Part shown: piece after piece, positions 14,172-23,933 of the stretch
How positions within the stretch are numbered: position 1 is the first letter of the stretch
How the letters are laid out: every line of letters begins with the position of its first letter
Source of the DNA: Tessaracoccus caeni
GTDB lineage: Bacteria > Actinomycetota > Actinomycetes > Propionibacteriales > Propionibacteriaceae
DNA: 64,000 nt
Reading direction: 5' to 3'
Assembly (NCBI RefSeq): GCF_029211185.1
Contig: NZ_JARGDO010000002.1
Coordinates: 186,001-250,000 of the forward strand
Made by a program: the position numbers and the translations under genes
Notes under the pieces: generated by a model
The model's database searches: none
Seen by the model: only the letters and a program-made list of their open reading frames with translations
What the model was told of the DNA's origin: nothing

Positions 14172-17109
14172 GTGCTTTTCGCCCTGATCTCGTTCCATGC
14201 GATCTTGGGCGTCTTGACGCCCCTTCTTGTTCGCTGGCTGGGAGCGCGCGCCTACTTCGTTCTGTCGCTGGCCCCTCTGGCCACCGGGATCTGGCTCCTC
14301 ACTCTCACCTCGACGATCACGTCGGGGCAGGCTTACGTCGACAGAGTCGAGTGGATTCCAGCGCTGGGCGTCTCGCTGGACGTGCGCATCGGGCTGGTGC
14401 AATGGGTGTTGGGGTTGATCGTCACCTGGATCGGCGTCGCGGTGCTGTTGTACTGCCGCTGGTATTTCTCCGACGAGATGCACACCCGCAGCGCGTCCAT
14501 CCTGACCCTCTTCGCGGGCACCATGGTGGGCCTGGTGACCGCCGACAACTTGGTGGCCTTGTTCGTCTTCTGGGAGTTGACGACAGTCTTCTCCTACATC
14601 TTGATCGGCCACGACCCCACCCGTCGCGCCAACCGCGGTGCGGCCCAGACGGCGTTGATCGTCACCACCACCGGCGGCCTGGCGATGCTGCTGGGCATCG
14701 TCGCACTGGGTGAGACGTCCGGCACCTACTCGCTGTCCGAGCTGCTGCTCGACCCACCCTCCGGAGCGCTCGCCACCGCTGGCGCGCTGCTGATGCTGGT
14801 GGGCGCGCTCAGCAAGTCGGCTCTCGTCCCGTTCCACTTCTGGCTGCCGGGCGCGATGGCCGCACCGACGCCCATCTCCGCCTACCTGCACGCCGCCGCC
14901 ATGGTGAAGGCTGGCGTCTACCTCGTCGCGGTGCTGGCACCCGCGTTCGCGACGGTGCCCTACTTCCGCCCGACGGTGCTGCTGCTGGGCACCGCCACCA
15001 TGCTGGTCGGCGGCTGGCGCGCGCTGCGTCAGGTGGATCTGAAACTGCTGCTCGCCTACGGCACCGTCTCCCAATTGGGCTTCATGGTGCTGCTGCTCGG
15101 CATGGGCACCAAGGCCGGCGCACTCGCGGGCCTGGCCACGGTCGTGGCGCACGCGCTGTTCAAGTCGACGCTGTTCATGTGCGTCGGCATCATCGACCAT
15201 TCGGCCGGCACCAGGAACCTCAAGGAGCTGAACGGGGTGGGCTACCGCGCCCCGTGGCTGGCCATCGTCGGCGGCCTCGCCGCGCTCTCGATGGCGGGCG
15301 TGCCGCCGCTGATCGGCTTCGTGACCAAGGAGTCGGCCTTCGAGGCGATCGTGCTGCTCGTGGAGGGCGACGTCGGCACGATCACCCCTCTGGGGGCGAC
15401 GGCCTTGGCCTTCGCTCTGGTGTTCGGCGCGATGCTCACGGTCGCCTACAGCCTGCGCTGGTGGTGGGGGGGCGTTCGCCCCCAAGGACGGCGGTCCGGT
15501 GCTGAGCTGGCACCGGCCGGCGCGCGGCATGGTGGCCATCCCATCGGTGATCACGCTGGCCAGCCTGGGCGGCGGCTTCCTCGGCCATCAGCTCACCGAT
15601 CTGCTGTTGCCCTATGCCGCCACCATTCCCACGGGCTACAAGCCCCACGGCCTGGCCCTCTGGCACGGCGTGACCTGGCCCCTGGTGATGTCGCTCACCG
15701 CGCTGGGCCTCGGCATCGGGCTGTTCCTCGCCCGCGACATCATCGCCCGCACCCAGGCCTCCTTCCCCGACGTGATGGCGGCCGAGGAGATGTACCACCG
15801 CTCCATGCGCGGGCTCGACCGGCTCGCCGTCGAGACCACCGCGCGCACCCAGCGGGGCTCGCTGCCGATCTACCTCGGCACCATCCTGGTGACGCTGATC
15901 ACGCTGGCCACCTACGCGATGCTCCGCATCCGGGTGTGGCCGCAGTACCGGCCCGCCGACTCCCCCGCCCAGGTGCTGGTGGCGATCGTGATCATGGCGG
16001 CCGCCTTCACCGCGGCCAAGTCGCGCGGCCGGATCCGCGCGGTGCTGCTCACCGGCGTCACGGGATACGGGTTGGCGATGCTCTTCGTGATCGCCGGCGC
16101 GCCCGACCTGGCGCTCACCCAGGTGCTCGTCGAGACGGTCTCACTCATCATCTTCGTGCTGGTGATCCGCAGGCTGCCGCGCTACTTCACCAACCGTCCG
16201 CTCACCTCGACGCGCTGGTGGCGGGTGCTGGTGGCGGCCGCCGCCGGCCTCACCGTCACGCTCGTCGCGCTGGTGGCTTCCGGGGCCCGGATCGCCGAGC
16301 CCATCTCCGAGGGCTGGAAGACGGCCGCCTACGAGTTCGGCTATGGCAAGAACATCGTCAACGTGGCCTTGGTCGACATCCGCGCCTGGGACACCTTCGG
16401 CGAGATCAGTGTGCTGGTGATCGCGGCGACGGGCGTCGCGTCGCTGATCTTCATCCAGACTCGCTCCGGGAAGGTGACTCGCACCCGCGAAGCCCTACGC
16501 GCCAGGGATCAGGAGCAGCAGGCCGATAGTTCCCCGGGGGTGTGGCTGCGCGGCGGGCAAACCCTGTCGCCGATCGTGCGTTCCCTGGTGTTCGAGGTGG
16601 CCACCCGCATCCTGTTCCCGATCCTGGTGCTGGTGTCGTTCTACCTGCTCCTGGCCGGGCACAACGCGCCGGGCGGCGGGTTCGCAGGTGGCCTGGTGGC
16701 GGGCATGGCGCTGATGATCCGCTATCTCGCCGCCGGCCGGCACGAGCTCGACGAGGCCGCTCCCTTCGACGCCGGTCGCCTGCTGGGCTCCGGCCTCCTG
16801 CTGACGATCGGCACGGCCGTGGTGCCGGTGTTCTTCGGAGGGGTGATCCTGCAAACCTACGAGTGGCACCTGGACATCCCCGGCCCGGACACCTGGACGA
16901 CGCCGTGGGGCAGCACCTGGCCGCTGTTCGGGGAACTGCACCTGGTGAGCTCCACCGTCTTCGATGTCGGCGTCTATCTCGTGGTGGTCGGCATGCTGCT
17001 GGACGTGGCGCGCAGCCTCGGCTCCGGCATCGACGTGCAGGCCAGCGAGCAGCGCGCCCCGCTGCCCCTGATCAACTCGGCCAAGGCCCTTCCGGGAGGC
17101 CGCCGATGA
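14172..17109 (+). pseudogene. mrpA: Mrp antiporter subunit A (with fused B domain), frameshifted
   Basis: Membrane subunit of the multisubunit Na+(K+)/H+ antiporter. The first frame holds the NuoL-like part (HFWLPGAMAAPTPISAYLHA, LLLAYGTVSQLGFMV) and breaks at about 15470. The rest of MrpA and an MrpB-like C-terminal domain (LLLAGHNAPGGGFAGGLVAG) continue in the next frame to 17109. Deleting one G from the G7 run at 15466-15472 restores an uninterrupted protein reading WWWGAFAPKDGG across the junction. A sequencing error in the homopolymer, a real lesion, or slippage are all possible. The start is GTG 14172 (AGGAAGGG 9 bases upstream) or TTG 14166. It overlaps mrpC by ATGA. Confidence 0.85.
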
Positions 17110-17534
17110 GCGCCAACCTGACCCTCGCCATCGCGGCCGGCGTCCTGGTCGCGTGCGGCATCTACCTGCTCCTCGAGCGGTCGCTGACCCGCATCCTGAT
17201 CGGCGTGATCCTCACCAGCAACGGCGTCAACGTGCTGTTCCTGATCGCCAGCGGCGCCCGTGGCGGCTCCCCGATCCTCGGCAAGACCGATCCCGGGGAC
17301 ATGTCCGATCCCTTGCCCCAGGCGATGGTGCTGACGGCGATCGTGATCACGTTGGCTGTCACGGCCTTCGTGCTGACGCTGGCCTATCGCAGCTTCCAGC
17401 TGCATGGGCACGACGAGGTGGCCGACGACGTGGAGGACGCGCGCATCCGCCACCTGGCCGAGGCCGACGAGGCCTCCGAATCCTATGAAGAAACGAAGTT
17501 CTCCGACGAGGGCGAGGATGTGGTGAGCGAATGA
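17106..17534 (+). CDS. mrpC: Mrp antiporter subunit C
   Basis: 142 residues, NuoK-like. Three membrane helices are visible in the first 100 residues; the motifs LLERSLTRILIGVILTSNGVN and DPLPQAMVLTAIVI are diagnostic of MnhC/MrpC. The last 45 residues form an acidic cytoplasmic tail (Glu/Asp-rich), longer than in most homologs. Start and stop both overlap the neighbouring genes by four bases (ATGA), so the subunits are translationally coupled. Works in the membrane complex that expels cations in exchange for protons. Confidence 0.93.
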   Translation: MSANLTLAIAAGVLVACGIYLLLERSLTRILIGVILTSNGVNVLFLIASGARGGSPILGKTDPGDMSDPLPQAMVLTAIVITLAVTAFVLTLAYRSFQLHGHDEVADDVEDARIRHLAEADEASESYEETKFSDEGEDVVSE

Positions 17535-19102
17535 CGAACCTGCTCCCCCTCCCCATGCTGCTGTCGATCTTCGGTGCGGCGGTGGCGCTCGCCCTGCCCC
17601 GCCGTCCTCGGTTGCAGCGCGCGATCTCGGTGCTCTCCCTCACCGCGGTGGTGGCGATCGCGGCGGTCTTCGTCTGGTACACCGACCACCACGACGTGAT
17701 GACGCTATGGGTGGCCGGCTGGGACGCCCCGTTGGGCATCGCCCTGGTGGTCGATCGGCTGAGCGCCCTGATGCTGCTGGTGGCCTCCGTCGTAGCGCTG
17801 GCGGTTCTGGTGTTCTCCACCGGCCAGGACGACGACGAGCTGAAGCGCGAGACCCCCGTCTCGATCTTCCACCCCACCTTCCTGCTGCTGATCGCCGGCG
17901 TCTCCAATGCCTTCCTCGCCGGCGACCTGTTCAACCTGTTCGTGGGCTTCGAGATCCTCCTGTTCGCCTCCTACGTGCTGCTGACCCTGGGCGGCACCGC
18001 CGACCGGGTCCGCGCCGGCACCACCTACATGGTGGTGAACCTGCTGAGCTCGTCGCTGTTCCTGCTGGCGCTGGCGTCGATCTACTCGGCGACGGGCACG
18101 ATCAACCTGGCGCAGCTGTCGTTGCGGCTCGGCGATCTCACCGAGCCCGTGCAGCTGCTGCTCCAGGTGCTGCTGCTGATGGTGTTCTCCATCAAGGCGG
18201 CGATCTTCCCGCTGTCGAGCTGGCTGCCCGACTCCTATCCGACGGCACCCGCCCCCGTGACGGCCGTGTTCGCGGGCCTGCTCACCAAGGTGGGCATCTA
18301 CGCGATCATCCGCACGCAGACGCTCCTCTTCCCCGAGTCCCCGCTGACGGGGCTGCTGATGGTGGCCTCGCTGCTCACCATGGTGATCGGCATCCTCGGC
18401 GCGGTGGCGCAGGTGGAGATCAAACGAATGCTGTCCTTCACCCTGGTGTCCCACCTGGGCTACATGGTCTTCGGCATCTCCATCGGCAGCCAGATGGGCC
18501 TGGCCGCCACGATCTTCTACACGGCTCACCACATCACCATCCAGGCGACGCTGTTCCTTGTCACCGGCCTCATCGAGCGACGCGGCGGCACCTCGTCGCT
18601 GGAGGGGCTGGGCGGCCTGCTGAAGACCGCACCGGTGCTGGCGCTGCTGTTCTTCGTGCCGGCCATGAATCTGGCCGGCATCCCGCCGCTGTCCGGCTTC
18701 ATCGGCAAGCTGGGCCTGCTCCAGGCGGGCGCCGACTTCGGCGGCCCTCTGGTGTGGGTGACCATGGTGGGTGGCATCATCACCAGCCTGCTCACCCTGA
18801 TCGCCATGGCCAAGGTGTGGAACCGCGCGTTCTGGGGCGTTCCCCCGTCGGAGCTGAAAGACCTCGACACCGCGGTCAACGAGGTGGACTACGAGTTCGC
18901 CGAGAAGGACGCCGACGACGAGGACGACGCCGACACCCGGCCGATGCCGCCGCTCATGGTGGGCGCGACCACCGCGCTGGTCGTCTTCGGCCTCGCCCTG
19001 ACGGTGTTCGCCGGCCCGCTGTACGCCTACGCCGAGCGCGCCGCCGAGTATCTGCACGGCGATGCCTACGTGTCGGCGGTCCTTCCGGAGGAGCTGCGAT
19101 GA
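17531..19102 (+). CDS. mrpD: Mrp antiporter subunit D
   Basis: 523 residues, a NuoM/NuoN-like proton channel subunit with about 14 membrane helices. Conserved segments include FNLFVGFEILLFASYVLL, FPLSSWLPDSYPTAPAPVTA with the expected polar residues, and MLSFTLVSHLGYMVFG. An acidic insertion near residues 435-470 (EKDADDEDDADT) lies in a loop before the last helices. ATGA overlap with mrpC and with mrpE places it in the operon core. Confidence 0.94.
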   Translation: MTNLLPLPMLLSIFGAAVALALPRRPRLQRAISVLSLTAVVAIAAVFVWYTDHHDVMTLWVAGWDAPLGIALVVDRLSALMLLVASVVALAVLVFSTGQDDDELKRETPVSIFHPTFLLLIAGVSNAFLAGDLFNLFVGFEILLFASYVLLTLGGTADRVRAGTTYMVVNLLSSSLFLLALASIYSATGTINLAQLSLRLGDLTEPVQLLLQVLLLMVFSIKAAIFPLSSWLPDSYPTAPAPVTAVFAGLLTKVGIYAIIRTQTLLFPESPLTGLLMVASLLTMVIGILGAVAQVEIKRMLSFTLVSHLGYMVFGISIGSQMGLAATIFYTAHHITIQATLFLVTGLIERRGGTSSLEGLGGLLKTAPVLALLFFVPAMNLAGIPPLSGFIGKLGLLQAGADFGGPLVWVTMVGGIITSLLTLIAMAKVWNRAFWGVPPSELKDLDTAVNEVDYEFAEKDADDEDDADTRPMPPLMVGATTALVVFGLALTVFAGPLYAYAERAAEYLHGDAYVSAVLPEELR

Positions 19103-19743
19103 GCGAGATCCCCACCACCGACAGCCCCGTGCTGGGGGCCGAGCCGTCTCGTCGGATCAAGGTCCGCCGGCGCCTCCGAGCGCGCCCCATGAGCATGATC
19201 GTCTCGGGCATCATCTGGTGTTGCCTGTGGGCGAGCCTCAGTCCCGCGGTCTTCCTCGGCGGGGCGGCGCTCGGCTGGCTGGTCACCGTGATCTTCCCGC
19301 TGCCGCCCATCTTCTGGACTGGGCGCTTCAGCCCCCTGAACTTCCTGGTGCTGCTCGGACACCTGCTCGCCGACCTGGCGGTCTCGTCGTTCCGGGTGCT
19401 GCTGATGGTGCTGCCGAAGAAGATCGATCTGCGCGCCGGCATCGTGCGCGTCGATCTCCACTCCGACAACGACCTCTACCAAGTGCAGGTGGCAACGTTG
19501 ATCTCGCTGGTGCCCGGCACCGTCGTGGTCGAGGTGGTGCGCAAGAAGCGCAGACTGTACCTGCACGTGATCGGCATGGATCCGCACGACCCGACCGGCG
19601 TCGTGCAGGCCATGACCACCGGCGTCGAGCGACGGGTGATGCGCACCTTCGCCTCCAAGACGGAGCTGGCCGAGTTCGAGGCGAAGTGCCTCGCGGCCTC
19701 TCGCGCCGACGAGACCGCCGACGACTGGGAGGTGGAGCAGTGA
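19099..19743 (+). CDS. mrpE: Mrp antiporter subunit E
   Basis: 214 residues. A basic N-terminal tail of about 30 residues (RRIKVRRRLRARP) precedes two or three membrane helices. The soluble part contains LISLVPGTVVVEV and LYLHVIGMD, the hallmark of MnhE/MrpE. The C-terminus is acidic. ATGA overlap with mrpD and GTGA overlap with mrpF. Confidence 0.93.
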   Translation: MSEIPTTDSPVLGAEPSRRIKVRRRLRARPMSMIVSGIIWCCLWASLSPAVFLGGAALGWLVTVIFPLPPIFWTGRFSPLNFLVLLGHLLADLAVSSFRVLLMVLPKKIDLRAGIVRVDLHSDNDLYQVQVATLISLVPGTVVVEVVRKKRRLYLHVIGMDPHDPTGVVQAMTTGVERRVMRTFASKTELAEFEAKCLAASRADETADDWEVEQ

Positions 19744-20060
19744 GCCTCGCCGTGATGATCATCCTCGGCATCGCCGGTGCCGCCTTGTTCGCCACCGCCC
19801 TGATCGCCATCTGGCGCATCGTCGCCGGCCCCAGCCAGCTCGATCGCAGCATCGCCGCCGACCTGATGGTGGCGGTGGTCATCGCCTCCGTCGGCATCTG
19901 GATCATCGGCACCCGCTCCGACACCGAGCTCGGCATCCTGCTGCTGCTCAGCATGTTCGGCTTCACGGGGGCCGTGGGCATCTCCCGGATGGTCTCCGAC
20001 CGCCTTGTGCAGCGACGCCAATACGACCGCCTGCAGAACGACCGCAAGAGGGGGCAGTGA
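19740..20060 (+). CDS. mrpF: Mrp antiporter subunit F
   Basis: 106 residues, GTG start overlapping the mrpE stop. Three helices carry the family motif WRIVAGPSQLDRSIAADLM, followed by GIWIIGTRSDTELGILLLL. A basic C-terminal tail follows (RRQYDRLQNDRKRGQ). Confidence 0.92.
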   Translation: MSLAVMIILGIAGAALFATALIAIWRIVAGPSQLDRSIAADLMVAVVIASVGIWIIGTRSDTELGILLLLSMFGFTGAVGISRMVSDRLVQRRQYDRLQNDRKRGQ

Positions 20061-20476
20061 TGAACGAGATCTTCGACCTCATCGGGGCGATCCTGGTGCT
20101 GGTGGGCGCCCTGCTGTGTCTCGGTGCGGGGGTCGCGCTGGTCCGGTTCCCCGACACCCTGAGCAAGATGCACGCGATCACCAAGCCCCAGGTGCTGGGC
20201 TTGATCTGCATCGTGCTCGGCATCGAGTTCGCGCTGCGCACCTGGTGGACGCTCGGCATCATGGTGCTGATCGTGTTCTTCCAGCTCACCACCTCGCCGG
20301 TCTCGGCCAATCTGATCTCCCGGGCGTCGTACCGCTCCGGCCTGATCGCCGACGAGAATCTGCTGATCGATCAGCTGGCCGAGGATCTGAACGAGGCCGG
20401 CTACGAGCAACGCGGCGGCTGGCAGCGCGCCGAGGTGCTCCAGGCCCCGGCCGACGCCGAAGACTCCACTCGGTAA
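20060..20476 (+). CDS. mrpG: Mrp antiporter subunit G
   Basis: 138 residues, last subunit of the operon. ATG overlaps the mrpF stop (TGATG); GTG at 20057 is an alternative. The motif RFPDTLSKMHAITKPQVLGL and three helices identify MnhG/MrpG. A 40-residue soluble tail follows. No clear terminator separates it from pta 75 bases downstream, though pta has its own likely promoter. Confidence 0.92.
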   Translation: MNEIFDLIGAILVLVGALLCLGAGVALVRFPDTLSKMHAITKPQVLGLICIVLGIEFALRTWWTLGIMVLIVFFQLTTSPVSANLISRASYRSGLIADENLLIDQLAEDLNEAGYEQRGGWQRAEVLQAPADAEDSTR

Positions 20477-20538
20477 TCGATCCCGAGGACGGCCACAGCA
20501 AGTCGTTGGACTGCCGTCCACAAGGAGGTCCGGCATTG

Positions 20539-20544
20539 TAGGCT
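20539..20544 (+). promoter_or_regulatory. -10 element, leaderless pta transcript
   Basis: TAGGCT, 6 bases, then GTG at 20551. An AAGGAGG at 20522 is more than 20 bases from the start, too far to serve pta. Confidence 0.5.
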
Positions 20545-20550
20545 GCCCCT

Positions 20551-22608
20551 GTGACCAAGAGCGTTTATATTGCCTCATCGGAGCGGCGGGTCTCCAAGTC
20601 GTCGATCGCGTTGGGCGTCGTTGATCTGTTTTCTCGCCAAGTCAGGTCGGTCGGTGTGTTCCGCCCGCTGGTCGAGTCCCTCGACCAAGACCAGGTGACC
20701 TCCGCCCTGCTCAGCTTGAAGGGTGTGCGCCAAGACCTGTCCAGTGCGCTGGGCGTCACCTACCACGACTTCTTGGCCGATGCCGGGGCCGCGATCGACA
20801 CCATCGTCGCGAAGTACTCGGAACTGAAGCAGAAGTACGACGCCATCGTGGTGGTGGGGTCCGACTTCGAGGACATCGCCTCGGCTTCCGAGCTCGATCG
20901 CAACGCGCTGATCGCCGCCAACCTGAACAGCCCGGTGCTCTACGTCTGCAACGCTGACGGACGCTCCCCCGCGGAGGTCGGCCGCCTCGTCGACGCCGCC
21001 GCGAAGACGTTCGAGGCCCGCAGCAACCGCGTGATCTCGCTCATCGCGACGCATGCCGACCCCGGCGGCCGCGAGGAGATCGCCGAGGTGCTGCGCGCGC
21101 TGCGCGACGTACCGATCTCCGTGATCCCCGAGGACAAGGTGCTGAGCGCGCCGTCCATCGAGCAGCAGTTCCAGGCCGTCGGTGCGCGCCATTGGCTGGG
21201 CAACGAGGACTTCGGCAAGAACGAGTCGCTGCACACCATCGTTGGCGCCATGACGCTGCCCAACCTGCTGCCCTACCTGAAGCGCGAGTCCACCGTGATC
21301 ATGCCGGCCGACCGGCTGGATCTGCTGCCGGGCCTCGTGATGGCGCACCGCTCGCCCGAATACGGACCGCTCGCCAGCATCGTGCTCACCGGGGGCTTCG
21401 ACATCCCCAACTCGATGGACGTGCTGTTCCGCGACGCCGAGGTCGACCTGCCGGTGGCCCGCACCGCGCTCGACACGTTCACCACCGCCGTCACCCTGCA
21501 GACGCTCTTCGGCACCTCGACGGGCTCCGCGCGCAAGATCGAGGTCTCCCGGGCGCTGTTCTCCAGCTACGTCGATCAGGACGCGCTGCTGTCCGCCATC
21601 GATCTTGGCGGCACCGAGATCCGCACGCCCACCATGTTCGAGCATCAGATCATGCAGCAGGCGCGCGGCGACCGTCGTCGCATCGTGTTGCCCGAGGCCA
21701 CCGACGACCGGGTGCTGGAGGCCGCGGCCGTGGTGCTCAACCGCGGCGTCGCCGACATCACGCTGCTGGGCGACGCCCCGCACATCGCTCGTCGCGCGGC
21801 AGAGCTGGGCCTCAACCTGTCGACGGCCGAGGTGGTCAACCCCAAGGATCCCGAGTTGCTCGCCCGCTTCGCCGACGAGTACGCGCGTCTGCGCTCGCAC
21901 AAGGGGGTCACCGTCGAGCAGGCCACCGAGCGGATGGCCGATCTGTCCTACTTCGGCACCATGATGGTGCACCTGGGCATGGCCGACGGCATGGTCTCCG
22001 GCGCGATCAACACCACCGCCAACACGATCCGGCCGTCGCTGGAGTTCATCAAGACCCAGCCCGGCGTCTCCGTCGTGTCGGGCTCGTTCCTGATGTGCAT
22101 GAGCGATCGCGTGCTGGTCTACGCCGACTGCGCCGTCAATCCCGATCCCAACCCGGCCCAGCTGGCCGACATCGCGATCGCCTCCGCCCAGACGGCGGAG
22201 ACCTTCGGCATCGAGCCACGGGTCGCCATGCTGAGCTACTCGACGGGTAACTCGGGCTTCGGCGCCGATGTCGACAAGGTCCGCGAGGCCACCGCCATCG
22301 TTCGTGAGAAGGCTCCGCACCTGAAGGTGGAGGGCCCCATCCAGTTCGACGCCGCAGTGGACGTGGATGTCGCGAGGCAGAAGATGCCCAACTCCGAGGT
22401 GGCCGGCAAGGCGACGGTGTTCATCTTCCCCGACCTCAACACGGGCAACAACACCTACAAGGCCGTCCAGCGCCACTCCGGCGCCGTGGCCGTCGGCCCG
22501 ATGCTGCAGGGCCTCAACAAGGCCGTCAACGACCTGTCGCGCGGCGCGCTGGTCGACGACATCGTCTCCACCATCACCATCACCGCGATCCAGGCCCAGA
22601 CCCTCTGA
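20551..22608 (+). CDS. pta: Phosphate acetyltransferase (long form)
   Basis: 685 residues, the long type with an N-terminal P-loop-like/DRTGG regulatory region (about 1-330) and a C-terminal catalytic PTA_PTB domain from about 365. Catalytic-domain motifs include RRIVLPEATDDRVLEAAA, DGMVSGAINTTANTIRPSL, MLSYSTGNSGFGADVDKV and the final VFIFPDLNTGNNTYKAVQR. It converts acetyl-CoA and phosphate to acetyl phosphate. The first residues (VYIASSERRVSKSSIALGV) keep the dethiobiotin-synthetase-like start but the canonical GKS/T P-loop is altered. Paired with ackA, 38 bases downstream. Confidence 0.95.
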   Translation: MTKSVYIASSERRVSKSSIALGVVDLFSRQVRSVGVFRPLVESLDQDQVTSALLSLKGVRQDLSSALGVTYHDFLADAGAAIDTIVAKYSELKQKYDAIVVVGSDFEDIASASELDRNALIAANLNSPVLYVCNADGRSPAEVGRLVDAAAKTFEARSNRVISLIATHADPGGREEIAEVLRALRDVPISVIPEDKVLSAPSIEQQFQAVGARHWLGNEDFGKNESLHTIVGAMTLPNLLPYLKRESTVIMPADRLDLLPGLVMAHRSPEYGPLASIVLTGGFDIPNSMDVLFRDAEVDLPVARTALDTFTTAVTLQTLFGTSTGSARKIEVSRALFSSYVDQDALLSAIDLGGTEIRTPTMFEHQIMQQARGDRRRIVLPEATDDRVLEAAAVVLNRGVADITLLGDAPHIARRAAELGLNLSTAEVVNPKDPELLARFADEYARLRSHKGVTVEQATERMADLSYFGTMMVHLGMADGMVSGAINTTANTIRPSLEFIKTQPGVSVVSGSFLMCMSDRVLVYADCAVNPDPNPAQLADIAIASAQTAETFGIEPRVAMLSYSTGNSGFGADVDKVREATAIVREKAPHLKVEGPIQFDAAVDVDVARQKMPNSEVAGKATVFIFPDLNTGNNTYKAVQRHSGAVAVGPMLQGLNKAVNDLSRGALVDDIVSTITITAIQAQTL

Positions 22609-22646
22609 GCCTTTCGCATCCCACCGAACAAGGAGAGCGATTCCTC

Positions 22647-23831
22647 GTGTCCCAGCCCATCCTGCTGCTCAACTGCGGCTCCTCGTCGATCAAGTACCAG
22701 CTCCTCGACCCGGAGCACGTCAGCCCACTGGCCGTCGGCATCGTGCAGCGCATCGGGCTGGGCGAGTCGACGATCACCCATGAGGTGGGCGGCGAAGAGT
22801 TCCAGGTCGAGCAGCCGTTCGCCAATCACACCGAGGCCGTGGCCAAGGTGGTCGAGATGTTCCGGACCCATGGCCCCAGCCTCGACGATGTGCGGGCGGT
22901 CGGTCACCGCACCGTGCACGGCGGCTCCTCCTTCGTGGAGTCGGTGCTGATCGACGAGGCCGTCATCGAGGAACTGCGCAAGCTGTCCACCTTGGCGCCC
23001 CTGCACAACCCGCCGGCCATCGCCGGCATCAACGCCGCGCAGGAGGTGCTGCCGCACGTGCCGCACGTCGGCATCTTCGACACCGCCTTCTTCGCCCAGC
23101 TTCCGGCCGAGGCCTACACCTACGCGATCGACCGCGAGATCGCCGAGAAGTACTCCATCCGCAAGTACGGCTTCCACGGTACCTCGCACCAGTACGTGTC
23201 CGCCGAGGCCGCGAAGTTCCTTGGCCGCGACATCGCCGACCTCAAGCTGATCGTCTGCCATCTCGGCAACGGCGCATCGATCTCCGCGATCGACGGCGGC
23301 GTGGCGGTGGAGACCTCCATGGGCCTCACCCCGCTGCAGGGTCTGGTGATGGGCACGCGCTCCGGCGACGTCGACCCCGGTCTGCATCGCTACCTGAGCA
23401 CCTACGGCTACTCCGCCGGTGAGATCGACACGATCCTGAACAAGAAGTCGGGCATGCTCGGCCTCTGCGATTACACCGACATGCGCGACGTGGAGGCCCA
23501 GATCGCCGAGGGCAACGAGGTGGCCGCCGCCGCGCGCGACGTCTACGTGCACCGCCTGCTCACCTACATCGGTTCCTACATCGCGGTGCTCGGCGGCTGC
23601 GACGCGGTGATCTTCACCGCCGGCGTCGGCGAGAACGCGGGCTTCATCCGCGAGGCCGTGGTCAACCGGCTGGCGTTCTTCGGCGTGAAGATCGACACCG
23701 AGGCCAACAAGGTCCGTTCCAAGCAGCCCCGCCGCATCTCCACCGAGGACTCGACGATGGCCGCCCTGGTGGTGCCCACCAACGAGGAGCTCGCCATGGC
23801 ACGGGAGACCCTCCGCGTCATCGGCGCCTGA
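22647..23831 (+). CDS. ackA: Acetate kinase
   Basis: 394 residues, typical size. Begins PILLLNCGSSSIKYQLLD (ASKHA phosphate-1 motif). Also visible are HRTVHGG, YGFHGTSHQYVS, HLGNGASISAI, and GVGENAGFIRE. It makes ATP and acetate from acetyl phosphate, and together with Pta closes overflow or fermentative acetate metabolism. GTG start with AAGGAG 11 bases upstream. A perfect 15-bp terminator follows. Confidence 0.97.
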   Translation: MSQPILLLNCGSSSIKYQLLDPEHVSPLAVGIVQRIGLGESTITHEVGGEEFQVEQPFANHTEAVAKVVEMFRTHGPSLDDVRAVGHRTVHGGSSFVESVLIDEAVIEELRKLSTLAPLHNPPAIAGINAAQEVLPHVPHVGIFDTAFFAQLPAEAYTYAIDREIAEKYSIRKYGFHGTSHQYVSAEAAKFLGRDIADLKLIVCHLGNGASISAIDGGVAVETSMGLTPLQGLVMGTRSGDVDPGLHRYLSTYGYSAGEIDTILNKKSGMLGLCDYTDMRDVEAQIAEGNEVAAAARDVYVHRLLTYIGSYIAVLGGCDAVIFTAGVGENAGFIREAVVNRLAFFGVKIDTEANKVRSKQPRRISTEDSTMAALVVPTNEELAMARETLRVIGA

Positions 23832-23842
23832 TACAACAAGCA

Positions 23843-23875
23843 CTCGGCCCCTGACACCTGGTGTCAGGGGCCGAG
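23843..23875. terminator. 15-bp hairpin terminator after ackA
   Basis: CTCGGCCCCTGACAC pairs perfectly with GTGTCAGGGGCCGAG around a 3-base loop. It lies between the convergent ackA and the symporter gene and can serve both. Confidence 0.85.
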
Positions 23876-23933
23876 TTGTGCGCGGAATCGGGCAGGAATC
23901 CCACCCCGGTCCCTGAGGGCGCCGGGAGCCCTA

